This document shows, piece by piece, positions 31,589 through 35,078 of a stretch of 64,000 nt of DNA. Each line of letters starts with the position of its first letter. Positions within the stretch are counted from its first letter, which is position 1. Below the pieces are notes generated by a model. It searched no databases. It saw only the letters and a list, made by a program, of their open reading frames with translations, and was not told the DNA's origin. Both the position numbers and the translations under genes were made by a program. This DNA is from Phymorhynchus buccinoides (lineage: Eukaryota; Mollusca; Gastropoda; Neogastropoda; Raphitomidae): contig CM065686.1 in NCBI GenBank assembly GCA_017654935.2, forward strand, positions 22,352,732-22,416,731, read 5' to 3'.

Positions 31589-33154
31589 AACTCGTTGCTT
31601 CTCAAATTCTCATAATCCGGCGACGCCGGTTTGGCAGTGTATTTTTACCTCTATGAGATTTTTACCTCTAGCTGCGTAGCCAATCAGAATCGTTTGTTTG
31701 TCCGCCATTGTGAATCATTACGAAACTAAGTGCATGGCTTTGTACATCGATTTCTCTGCAAATATGTAGATTTACACTCTCCTGCTCTATTTCTTGGTTC
31801 TTTCCGTTGTTTCAACTTCGTTAGGGATAGGGTTAGGGTTAGGGATAGGGTTAGGGTTAGTAGTAATCACGGGAGATAAGTAACTGTTCTAATGCGCATG
31901 CGCAGAGGTAAATATTTCATACGACTACTTATTCATCGTGACACCGGCTCTAGGCAATTTAAAAATCCTGCAGTTCAGGACATGCTGCAAGAAGGAGCAT
32001 CCATGCAGCTCTTAAGACTAAACAATCATAAAATAATATGCATTACCTTATTTTCTAATATTAATAAAATCAACGGTCACTGATTGCCACCTGCATTTTT
32101 CAGGTTAACCAGTTTAATGTCAGAGTTGGACTTTGATGACTCATCTTTTGAAGCATCAGAGAACTGTTGACACTGTTTATAGATATAGATATCTTAATCT
32201 ATAAACATGTTTTTTTAAAAATTGGTAACAGTTTTATAGCATATGATATATGCTCAGTGATATAGATCTAGAATAATAATGTAAAACTTTTAGCATTTAA
32301 GCAAGGAACTACACACAGTACATGGTATAAAAAAAAGAGTCTAAGATCATGCATTAGCAGCATAATTATGCATGTTAATTTTGACCCATATACCGTTGGA
32401 TAGCTCTTGGTTTCGCCTTTCCAATGGTATGTGCTATTAATAGATTTGATGACGTTGGAGGTCACGAAGCGAGTTGAAAGGCACACAGTGTGCTTCACTT
32501 GTCTGTGCAGGGCGCAGAGTCAGGCTCGTCGGCGGCTAAATTAAACTCATGTTTAACACTCTCAGGATCCTTATGTTTTATTTCACACAAAATAGCAAAC
32601 TCGAAGTTGAGGTCTTAAACGTTTTATTGATATATTTTTTTCTCATAAAAAATGTATCTGCATATGAGAATTTGTACAGCAAAGTCGGGCAAATTTGTCA
32701 GTTTTCCCTTGCTTTTCTGGCCTAGCATGGCCTGTGGTCCCATCTAATGTTACATTCATTATGCGCCAACTTTGACATGCAAATAATTATTTGGTTGGTA
32801 TAATTTCGTTGCACACGTTTGATTAATGTTCTTTCAGTTATGTTGTATTTATGTCATGTTGTTGTACCTAACCTGAATCTCTCTTTTGGAGATATTAAAG
32901 TATACTTGAACTTGAACTAGTTTATTAAATATTAGTGATATCAGTATCAAACACTGATCAAATTAATGTCCTCATGCATCTGGTGAAATACTTACAGATT
33001 CCAGACGAACGGCTTGTTTGGCCGTGTTGACATTCTTCTCAGAAAGTTCCAAGGAGACAATGGCCTTGGAGGTGCACTCTGCTGCAGACTTCAGATAGTG
33101 CGTTCCCCTCTGCATCCGCTCGTGGGCTTGCAACCCGCGCATGAACATGTAACG
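4282..33154 (-). CDS. MUS81: MUS81-like structure-specific endonuclease with SIM/CUE C-terminal tail (multi-exon gene model)
   Basis: My model joins ten exons on the minus strand: 33154-32996, 31308-31160, 28199-28049, 26058-25951, 23415-23232, 20152-20095, 17521-17389, 15442-15237, 11769-11660 and 5872-4282. Every junction agrees in reading phase except 31160 to 28199, where one short exon (length 3n+1) must be missing. MUS81, paired with an EME partner, cuts branched DNA such as nicked Holliday junctions and stalled forks in the nucleus. Seen here are helix-hairpin-helix-like sequence, a winged helix, a basic patch (KSRKRK), the first catalytic acidic strand (VILLIDIQE), GDYAWLW, and ERKRADD with DGRFWSQ. 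The tandem helix-hairpin-helix domain that normally ends MUS81 was not found; instead there is a SIM-like motif and a CUE domain. The start codon and first exon were not found. Length without them is about 950 residues, against roughly 550 in vertebrate MUS81. The nuclease assignment is firm; the tail needs transcript support. Confidence 0.85.
5728..5766 (-). other. SUMO-interaction-like motif
   Basis: Codes VLVLSDNDDDDD: four aliphatic residues followed at once by a serine and an acidic run, the usual layout of a SIM. Binding is inferred from the motif only. Confidence 0.55.
6052..6245. repeat. Three imperfect tandem copies of a ~65-bp AT-rich unit
   Basis: The motif ...ACTTCAACACTTCTGAGTAACTGAACATTTTTGTGATCAATACATTTTG... 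occurs three times in a row with small indels. It lies in the intron upstream of the CUE exon. Confidence 0.7.
6246..7511. other. Intron sequence, nothing assignable
   Basis: AT-rich intron of the MUS81-like gene. There is a short C run near 6987 and no supported exon or complete element. Confidence 0.5.
7512..7905. repeat. Tandem duplication of a ~165-bp segment
   Basis: 7512-7675 and 7741-7905 share CAGTAATCTCTGCAACAAAT, the TATCTGACTGCTTTGATCG segment and ATCCTGCTAACTTTAACCC, with scattered differences. About 65 bp of unrelated sequence separates them. Confidence 0.7.
7906..8065. repeat. Diverged copy of the 14.5-kb array unit
   Basis: GGCCACGGACGCAACACACAC, an ACTATAGACTCAC segment and GTGAGCCAAAAAAC match in order the tandem units at 14475-14990. 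Confidence 0.5.
8066..9375. other. Intron sequence, nothing assignable
   Basis: No supported gene. A duplication of about 30 bp (TGTTGGAGCGGCCTGAGAAG twice) lies at about 8978-9027. Confidence 0.5.
9385..9655 (+). repeat. SINE family A copy
   Basis: Runs from AGCTCCCCCACCTTCTGG to a GAAGAAGAAGAAA tail. The 5' GC-rich head is missing, as expected from 5' truncation. Confidence 0.75.
9690..10620. mobile_element. Tigger/pogo-like deletion derivative flanked by TA-MITE pieces
   Basis: The inner element (9831-10526) starts TA-CAGTGGAACCTCCCTTATAA and ends with the inverse, the pattern of Tigger/pogo elements with a TA target. Pieces of the 2454-2627 MITE family lie on both sides (about 9700-9830 and 10550-10618). 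Only non-coding remnants are inside. Related copies are at 33.19, 51.19, 56.66 and 58.08 kb. Confidence 0.7.
10640..10800 (-). repeat. SINE family C copy
   Basis: Inverse orientation of the repeat at 570-738, with GTTGTTG as the remains of its AAC tail at the left end. Confidence 0.7.
10943..11285. mobile_element. MITE with CTATTGGCCACTGCAA-type ends, interrupted by a SINE B fragment
   Basis: Left end ACTATTGGCCACCGCAACTA and right end TTGCAGTGGCCAATAG are inverse to each other. The same element, without the interruption, lies at 46285-46500. A SINE B end in antisense sits at about 11063-11184, between GTGGCCTC and CGGCCTC, likely a short target duplication. Confidence 0.65.
11288..11605 (-). 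repeat. SINE family B copy
   Basis: Shares its head half with SINE A (GGCAGGAGAATGGGCC, GTGACAGATTAGAGGAAG) but has a different tail half containing GGCCATAATGGGCAA and TTCCGATTTCGGAGCTC. The (CTT)n at its left is the inverse of a (GAA)n tail. Confidence 0.7.
11660..11769 (-). CDS. MUS81: MUS81-like exon: end of the ERCC4 nuclease fold
   Basis: The acceptor is ACTGTGTGTGCAG and the donor ACAG/GTCGGC is weak but valid. It codes RVLGDLKQHPSLEVV...MLDTVRHLARTTAQLKD. This fits the stretch of MUS81 that follows the ERCC4 motif, where the family has a variable helix pair before the C-terminal domain. It leaves two bases, completed by the first base of the 5872 exon. The intron next to its acceptor is duplicated at 12907-12948. 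Confidence 0.75.
11822..11962 (+). repeat. SINE family C copy with 14-bp target duplication and an empty site in cis
   Basis: Flanked by CATCTGGAGGTCCT (11808-11821) and CATCTGGGGGTCCT (11963-11976). A duplicated segment at 12907-12970 carries CATCTGGGGGTCCT once and no SINE, so it preserves the empty target. Confidence 0.8.
11977..12187. mobile_element. Element E (GGATGCAAC ends)
   Basis: Starts CATGGATGCAACTGG and ends GGTTGCATCC, short inverted ends. Copies are at 12949-13155 and, split by a LINE fragment, at 17570-18310. Non-coding. Confidence 0.6.
12188..12548. repeat. Minisatellite, 13/14-bp units
   Basis: About 26 alternating units of CGTATTTCATCGGG and CGTATTCATCGGG, with rare CATCAGG variants. 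Because 13 and 14 are not multiples of three, several frames stay open by chance. It directly follows the right end of element E. Confidence 0.9.
12907..13155. repeat. Duplicate of 11779-12187 lacking the SINE C
   Basis: Begins AGTATGAGACTGAGAGAG, as does the intron flank of the 11769 exon, then continues straight into element E. It is a segmental duplication that predates, or escaped, the SINE insertion. Confidence 0.75.
13285..14467. repeat. 1.1-kb foldback: ~380-420-bp inverted arms built on SINE A/B sequence
   Basis: The arms are about 13345-13768 and 14087-14467. Both hold, in opposite order, SINE sequence (GATCCCCC...CCCATGGGGA), the CTCGTGGAGG segment, TTGGTCGAATCC, and an AC/GT-rich stretch. 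The spacer of about 320 bp has a poly-A run. The left arm carries a poly-C run of about 50 bp (13526-13573) that the right arm lacks. Confidence 0.75.
14475..14990. repeat. Tandem array of ~90-bp units that include a copy of an exon donor
   Basis: About six units of GGAGATTAGACCATGGACG ... ACTCACACGAGTGAGCC. Several also carry CAAAAATCACCTGCACT, which is the inverse of the 5' splice site of the 15237-15442 exon. Confidence 0.75.
15237..15442 (-). CDS. MUS81: MUS81-like exon: ERCC4 nuclease, DD...DGRFWSQ part
   Basis: The acceptor is TTCTGTTCAG and the donor GCAG/GTGATT. The split codon gives the first D of ERKRADD; the exon then reads DVAFSLKDGRFWSQIDKMA, the helix that carries conserved D, G and R residues in MUS81/XPF nucleases, then VGCTLQYVIEGK, matching the RRVYLVEE strand of vertebrate MUS81. 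It is followed by PTLQQVQ, like the STLLQAVTN segment. Ends in phase 0 and joins 11769 in frame. Confidence 0.9.
15511..15919. mobile_element. Short TIR element carrying a perfect 63-bp hairpin
   Basis: Outer ends ATGGCTTAGAGTCAAAACGG and the inverse at 15887-15919 match over about 33 bp with two or three differences. Inside lies the perfect inverted repeat at 15644-15796. No coding sequence is present. Confidence 0.7.
15644..15796. repeat. Perfect inverted repeat, 63-bp arms, 27-bp loop
   Basis: 15644-15706 and 15734-15796 are exact reverse complements. The pairing resumes inside the loop (GTCCTAT with ATAGGAC), so the stem could reach about 70 bp. Confidence 0.95.
15956..16486. mobile_element. 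TTAA-flanked element with ~150-bp inverted ends (Kolobok-like)
   Basis: Starts TTAAAGGTGGACCCTGATGG and ends CAGGGTGCCCCTTTAA. The inverted similarity runs about 150 bp inward, through CTCCTTGGCGGAG. A TTAA target and long ends fit Kolobok-type MITEs; that is an inference. Confidence 0.65.
16698..16930. mobile_element. TTAA-flanked MITE, family A
   Basis: Complete copy: TTAACCCTTTCATCACCA at the left and GGCGTTGAAAGGGTTAA at the right. Confidence 0.8.
17389..17521 (-). CDS. MUS81: MUS81-like exon: ERCC4 nuclease, GD and ERK motifs
   Basis: The acceptor is CCTGTGTTCAG; the donor GCGG/GTGGGT is the only one that keeps the frame. It codes LCEMIEQTGAVYRTRKLPCG, then DYAWLWRCDG and FLLERKRA. This aligns with the vertebrate stretch that contains GDFVWVA and VERKR. 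The acidic residue of GD and the E and K of ERK are the metal-binding and catalytic positions of the XPF/MUS81 nuclease family, and all are present, so an active enzyme is expected. Ends with one base of an aspartate codon completed in the next exon. Confidence 0.92.
17570..18310 (+). repeat. Element E copy split by a LINE 3' fragment
   Basis: Left part 17570-17640 (CATGGATGCAACTGG, then a GC-rich piece) and right part about 18145-18310 (CCTGAAGCTGAAGAAAAAGC to GATTGCATCC) are separated by the LINE fragment at about 17645-18143. Confidence 0.6.
17645..18143 (+). pseudogene. Non-LTR retrotransposon, C-terminal end of ORF2 and 3' UTR
   Basis: The plus frame up to the stop at 17947-17949 reads LCYKSIHKAAPSYLC, then RYKLSTVGRRSFAVSG and NKLPLSLRQ, then FKANLKTHLF. 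This is the typical C-terminus of CR1/L2-type LINE polymerases, downstream of the reverse transcriptase. It is followed by a 3' UTR ending AGCGCCGTATAAATACTGTA with a GTT tail. The element is truncated 5', as LINE copies commonly are, and has no catalytic domain. Confidence 0.75.
18470..18685 (+). repeat. SINE family G with tRNA-like head and poly-A tail
   Basis: The head has a good pol III A box (TGGCAGAGTGG) and B box (GGGTTCGAATCCC), resembling a Leu/Ser-type tRNA. After that come TCTAGTTCGACAGGAAAATC, the GATGGGGACTTAAAGC body and an A run at about 18680. It is not a functional tRNA gene because the arms do not close around a proper anticodon loop. Confidence 0.75.
18690..19778. other. 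Intron sequence, nothing assignable
   Basis: No exon or complete element recognised. Confidence 0.45.
19779..20030 (-). pseudogene. Non-LTR retrotransposon ORF2 C-terminal fragment
   Basis: The minus frame reads RNSDLKILTQYSRTNIRKKL, then FSNRVTKFWNTLP and TQFKNLIDKY before the stop. This is the usual CR1/Jockey-type ORF2 C-terminal pattern (F..RV...WN.LP......FK..LD). No catalytic part is present; it is an old 5'-truncated insertion in an intron. Confidence 0.7.
20095..20152 (-). CDS. MUS81: MUS81-like 58-bp exon: first strand of the nuclease
   Basis: The acceptor is CTGTTTTGTTTGCAG and the donor GAA/GTAAGTGA is near-consensus. It codes VILLIDIQECGGNRAGLAE, which aligns with VLLCVDIGETRGGGHRPELL of vertebrate MUS81; the D and E are the first acidic residues of the nuclease. 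It takes one base from the previous exon and ends in phase 0, so the 23232 and 17521 exons both fit. Confidence 0.88.
20200..20600 (-). repeat. SINE family B copy, near full length
   Basis: Extends beyond the usual head with AGAGACTCGTGGAGG and GTATGGAGGCACGAGG, also seen in the arms of the 13.3-14.5 kb foldback. Confidence 0.7.
20680..21150 (+). repeat. SINE family A: head fragment and a longer copy
   Basis: A head fragment (CCCTGTAGGGATACCAGG) at 20683-20735 is followed by a CTT-rich join to other sequence, then a SINE A copy at 20889-21147 ending in GAAGAAGAAGC. Confidence 0.65.
21308..22049. mobile_element. TTAA MITE family A interrupted by another transposon
   Basis: Outer TTAA ends are at 21308-21311 and 22046-22049. 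The element is split by the insertion at 21473-21965. Its right TTAA is also the left TTAA of the next element (family B, to 22406). Confidence 0.8.
21473..21965. mobile_element. 493-bp element with CAGGGTTCCCACA ends and 6-bp target duplication
   Basis: Begins CAGGGTTCCCACAG and ends TGTGGGAACCCTG, flanked by CCAATA on both sides (21467-21472, 21966-21971). The CAGGG ends look hAT-like, but hAT elements usually make 8-bp duplications. The interior repeats CCAGGACTTTTC-type motifs and codes nothing. Confidence 0.75.
22046..22406. mobile_element. TTAA MITE family B with a 5'-truncated SINE A inside
   Basis: Ends TTAAACTCTTCCCTGCCA and GGCAGTGAAGAGGTTAA. A SINE A fragment (22090-22221) lies between two copies of AACAGCAATAT. 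Family B also occurs at 30320-30562 and, partly, at 28.88 kb. Confidence 0.7.
22407..22981. other. Intron sequence, nothing assignable
   Basis: No supported coding region or complete repeat. Confidence 0.45.
22982..23218. mobile_element. TTAA MITE family A beside an exon donor
   Basis: Complete copy. On the gene strand its end lies 13 bp inside the intron that follows the 23232-23415 exon. Confidence 0.8.
23232..23415 (-). CDS. MUS81: MUS81-like exon: Ser-rich linker before the nuclease
   Basis: The acceptor is TATTTCTTATCAG and the donor GATGG/GTGAGG. In the phase set by its neighbours it codes KKQAAKVPSAWSNEV, a Ser/Pro-rich run, and KRPPVEHMLTDAMYSNDKGQ. One other frame is open but hits a stop in the next exon, so the Ser-rich frame is preferred. 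No fold is expected; this is the flexible linker between winged helix and nuclease. Confidence 0.72.
23640..24055. repeat. Minisatellite with ~45-57-bp units
   Basis: About eight units of TTTCCAGGGACAAACTGC, then TTAAAAACCAGGGACAGAGA, then CTTATTTA. Length variants drop GAGA or the second TTTA. The open plus frame across it is an effect of the repeat. Confidence 0.9.
24427..24745 (-). repeat. SINE family A copy
   Basis: Full-length style copy: CTT run at left, GC-rich head at right followed by a long G run (24730-24744). Confidence 0.75.
24746..25029. other. Intron sequence, nothing assignable
   Basis: AT-rich, without recognisable features. Confidence 0.4.
25030..25140 (+). repeat. SINE family D copy
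   Basis: AAATTGGGTAGGCGCTG ... GGAGAGCAGCCCGAATTTCA ... TCTCTGACTAGAATATATACC, a close match to the 3075 copy. Confidence 0.65.
25365..25640. repeat. LINE-type 3' end (antisense) and AC-rich microsatellite
   Basis: An AAT run followed by GCATATTTTTATAACGCC... TCTAAACACTTTACA at 25368-25440 is the inverse of an L2/CR1-like 3' end. ACACAC-rich sequence follows at 25520-25630. Confidence 0.5.
25951..26058 (-). CDS. MUS81: MUS81-like exon: poly-Ser linker with basic patch
   Basis: The acceptor is GGCATTCCAG and the donor CAAG/GTAATA. It codes a serine run followed by ATGPAKSRKRKATDASPSQ; KSRKRK looks like a nuclear localisation signal. Taking one base from the winged-helix exon (28049) gives VTAG-STTSSS in frame, and it leaves one base that the 23415 exon completes. 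Confidence 0.7.
26100..26829. other. Intron sequence, nothing assignable
   Basis: Contains several short GGGTCCC/GGGACCC words (26200-26380) but no clear element, and no supported exon. Confidence 0.4.
26830..27042 (+). repeat. Possible LINE/SINE 3' end with poly-A
   Basis: AT-rich sequence with GGAATAAAAACAATATTGAATACC followed by 12 A; a polyadenylated retroelement end is likely, family unknown. Confidence 0.4.
27230..27460. mobile_element. TTAA MITE family A, left end lost
   Basis: Right end GGCGGTGAAAGGGTTAA is intact. The left end begins within ACTTTCACCGCCA without TTAA. Confidence 0.75.
27497..27663 (-). other. Optional or pseudo exon in the MUS81-like gene
   Basis: Bordered by GGGCTGTTATTCAG and GACAAG/GTAATA and open in the phase left by the winged-helix exon (VHVGTYLKPEFRQFDAGS..., ending WGYRGWSFLEEDK). 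Its 167 bp would break the frame into the next exon, whereas skipping it keeps frame. Its 3' third (ACTCCCCTGTGGGGATAC...) closely matches the head of SINE A, so it may be partly SINE-derived. I treat it as doubtful. Confidence 0.35.
27703..27821 (-). repeat. Two extra copies of the winged-helix exon's 3' end, each with AG and GT borders
   Basis: 27782-27821 and 27703-27744 repeat GAGGAGTCTGGGCC...CGTCACTGCAG, followed by GTAATG and preceded by a TGTTCAG acceptor-like run. They look like 40- and 42-bp micro-exons. The 42-bp one would add 14 residues in frame. Confidence 0.65.
28049..28199 (-). CDS. MUS81: MUS81-like exon: winged-helix domain
   Basis: The acceptor is TTTCTGCCAG and the donor GCAG/GTGATG. 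It codes AWWRLEVLIKRDLVKRR, then HKASVYHLLPLGVDAALAL. This matches the second half of the MUS81 winged helix (in vertebrates, a LIQ/LLH helix, a LV.R/K strand, YSLTPEGLELA). The domain is known to bind DNA. The first half of the winged helix should be in a missing exon of length 3n+1 between 28205 and 31160; I could not find it. A 20-bp minisatellite abuts the acceptor. Confidence 0.85.
28205..28800. repeat. Minisatellite of ~20-bp units abutting an acceptor
   Basis: About 29 units of AAACCTGTGTGGGAAACAGC with 1-4 bp indels. On the gene strand the last unit supplies the bases just upstream of the acceptor (CACAGGTTTCTGCCAG). Long ORFs here are artefacts of the repeat. Confidence 0.92.
28876..29070. 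mobile_element. Truncated TTAA MITE family B
   Basis: Begins TTAACCCCTTGACTGCCA, like the family B ends; the interior resembles 22.2 and 30.4 kb; no right end found. Confidence 0.5.
29140..29785. repeat. Minisatellite of 27-bp units
   Basis: About 24 units of ATTCCCTGGCTATAAAAC plus AATCATTTC, with CCAGG/CCTGG and TTTC/TTCC variants. One stray unit sits at 30829-30856, about 1 kb away. Confidence 0.92.
29995..30260 (+). repeat. SINE family A copy with 11-bp target duplication
   Basis: Flanked by GTACTCCCAGT at 29984-29994 and 30261-30271. It ends in a (GAA)n tail and lacks part of its middle. Confidence 0.85.
30320..30562. mobile_element. TTAA MITE family B, complete
   Basis: Ends TTAACTCCTTGACTGCCA and TGGCAGTCAAGGCATTAA. 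The ends are close in plan to family A but the interior differs. Confidence 0.75.
30563..30884. other. Intron sequence, nothing assignable
   Basis: AT-rich, no exon found although the missing winged-helix exon should lie in this intron or nearby. Confidence 0.4.
30885..31125. repeat. Two and a half tandem copies of a ~105-bp unit
   Basis: The unit runs from GGGGTCATGTGACCCATGAA through GCTTAAGTGTAATACTACAG to CATCAGTTTCTGTAATCAG. Confidence 0.8.
31160..31308 (-). CDS. MUS81: MUS81-like exon: helix-hairpin-helix end and start of winged helix
   Basis: The acceptor is TTTTGTGCTTGACAG and the donor ACAG/GTGTGT. It codes IGPETVRRLESYANSQ, the GIG-type hairpin and following helix of an N-terminal helix-hairpin-helix domain, then a basic/proline linker and SSAGAILAALLNLTELAAA, which fits the first helix of the MUS81 winged helix (SGARVILLVLYREHL in vertebrates). 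Phase 0 at the start agrees with the 32996 exon. It leaves two bases that no found exon accepts directly. Confidence 0.8.
31506..31585. repeat. (GT)n microsatellite
   Basis: About 75 bp of GT. Confidence 0.9.
31590..32819. other. Intron with repeat scraps and a short telomere-like tract
   Basis: GC-rich element E-related pieces (CCGGCGACGCCGG) lie at 31.6 kb. A run of TTAGGG and GATAGGG units is at 31822-31862. The rest is AT-rich and unassigned. Confidence 0.5.
32820..32930 (+). repeat. LINE-like 3' end with ACTTGA tail
   Basis: CTCTCTTTTGGAGATATTAAAG followed by TATACTTGAACTTGAACT is a retroelement 3'-end pattern. Confidence 0.45.
32996..33154 (-). CDS. MUS81: MUS81-like exon: N-terminal helix-hairpin-helix region
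   Basis: The acceptor is TTAAATTTTCAG and the donor GAATCT/GTAAGT is near-consensus. It codes RYMFMRGLQAHERMQRG, then SKAIVSLELSEKNVNTAKQA. This fits the weakly conserved N-terminus of MUS81 (LF..WL.E.R......K.KAL.SL....), followed in the next exon by the IGP hairpin. Both borders are phase 0. It cannot be the first exon; the initiating methionine lies further upstream, in repeat-filled sequence where I could not identify it. Confidence 0.75.
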
Positions 33155-33192
33155 CTGAAAATTTAAAAAAGACAGTTTATTTGGTATTTTGG

Positions 33193-33791
33193 TACAGTGG
33201 AACCTTCCTTATACGATCTTCAAAATTCATCCAAAATGAGGTCTTAAAGGGAGGGGTCTTATAAGGCCAAATTTTTTTTTAAATGTGTTTCCGGTAACCC
33301 AACCGAGCCTAGTTTTTGCTGCCAACCCTAATTTTTTTTGGGGGGACGAGTCCCCCCCCCCCCCCCAAAAAAAAAGCAATTTGAGCAGACGATGCAAGGA
33401 AAACCACCATTGCACTGTCACTCGGCGTAGTCAAGGACCGTTACTCGCGCAGACTTTCGTGATCAACATCCGCAAACACAATGGCGGGCGCAAGGCACGC
33501 GATTGCCATTTCTATGTCTAAATGCGATCATGCGGATGCAATGAAATTCACATGTTTCAGCAAATACGTCAAAAATCTTGCACCACGAAGAAAAAAGAAA
33601 ATAAAATTTTTTTGAAAGCCTACCTATCTACCCTATTTTTGGGGGCCATGTTCCCGGAAACAGACATATTTTTTGTTTGGCCTAAAGGAGGTGATTTTAA
33701 TACTTACAAAGAAGGGCAATGTCTCAGAGAAGTACTCCAAGTAGGTCTTATGTGGGAGGGAGTCTTACAAACAATGGGAGGTTCCACTGTA
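33193..33791. mobile_element. Tigger-like deletion derivative
   Basis: TACAGTGGAACCTTCCTTAT at the left and GGGAGGTTCCACTGTA at the right. Interior G and C runs (33350-33366). No transposase. Confidence 0.7.
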
Positions 33792-33800
33792 TTTGGTATA

Positions 33801-33893
33801 TATTCTAGTCACATAGGCTTATCTCTGTGAAATTCGGGCTGCTCTCCCCTGGAGTGCGTCGCCGCAAGTACAGCGCCAACCCAATTTTTTTTT
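33801..33893 (-). repeat. SINE family D copy
   Basis: Inverse of the 3075 and 25030 copies. Confidence 0.65.
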
Positions 33894-34210
33894 TTTAAGT
33901 GGTTTTTTTTTGGGGGGGTGGGGGGCACAGGGTGAATCTGATCAGGAACCCTAATAATGCTACATATTTAACTAAAGTGGGGTGTATGCAATTTTATGGA
34001 TGACTGGATATTCCGTGACAAAATAATCAAAGTGTTGATTGTGGCCACGCATAGCTAACAGGAAGAAGATATGCTAGGAGAGGCCTCCTGAGGTTATGCG
34101 TTACTTTCAGTCTGTGATAGTTCTTGGAAAGAAAGAACAGAACTTCTGTATTCAGTGTGACCGTGGATAATTGCTGACTGTGCCCTCTTCTTTGGCGGCT
34201 TCGTGCTGGG

Positions 34211-34488
34211 TTAACCCTTTCGTTGCCAATGTTGCATGTCAGCACCACACCGATTTAGCACCGGTGACACTAAGAGGCATGAAATAAGGATGTGTTATTA
34301 CTTATTCAATGACTTTCTGTTGTTAATGTTGGGAGATAAGGCTGGGCCTTATTTGATACTATATATATCATTCATAGGGGGATTCACAGTACTGCAGACA
34401 TCAAGTTCAACTCTTCTTCATTATCCAGGTGAGTTTGACAAAAAAAATTGGCTGACAAATGGCTGGTCACAGGTGGCGAAAGGGTTAA
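34211..34488. mobile_element. TTAA MITE family A
   Basis: Complete ends TTAACCCTTTCGTTGCCA and GGCGAAAGGGTTAA. Confidence 0.75.
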
Positions 34489-34639
34489 ATCTGGAGTGGT
34501 ATTGTTGACTTTGGAAATAACATTGTTGACTTTGACAATGCCATGCAGGGTTTTGTACAGTGTCGTGTAAGCGTGGCAATCTTCCTGCGGTGCTTGAGTG
34601 TGGGCCACCGCCAATGTCGCATTTATGCACCACAATGGC

Positions 34640-34882
34640 TTAACCTTTTCGCCGTCAGTCATTTGTCAGCCAAATAATACCATTAAACTTAACTGGGTTG
34701 AGAAAAAAATGTCTGCAATATTGGGAATTCCTCTGTGACATTAGGCCAATCCTTACCTCCCAAAATGAAAAAAATAGGGTCTTTGGATAACAGGCCCTGA
34801 TATAATGTCTTTTACAGTTTTAGTAACATAGATGTTAAACCATCGTGGTGTACAAATGCGACATTGGCGGTGAAAAGGTTAA
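34640..34882. mobile_element. TTAA MITE family A nested in another family A copy
   Basis: TTAACCTTTTCGCCGTCA to GGCGGTGAAAAGGTTAA, inserted at the TTAA of the host word GGCTTAACACCCATG. Confidence 0.8.
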
Positions 34883-35078
34883 CAACCATGTCACTAAAAG
34901 GCATCAAATCACCGTTATCCAAAGACTTGAATTTGGGAGGTAAGGAAAGGCCTAATGTTATACATGCAATTTCTCAGTTATGAGATAATAAAGATGATTT
35001 GATTTGATTTGATTTGATTTGATGTCACAGAGGAATTCCCAGTATTGCAGTTATTTTTTTCTCTCTACCCAGTTAAAT

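Noticed and set aside
31822..31862. Chromosome end
   Set aside because: Only a few TTAGGG-like units, embedded in an intron with unique sequence on both sides.
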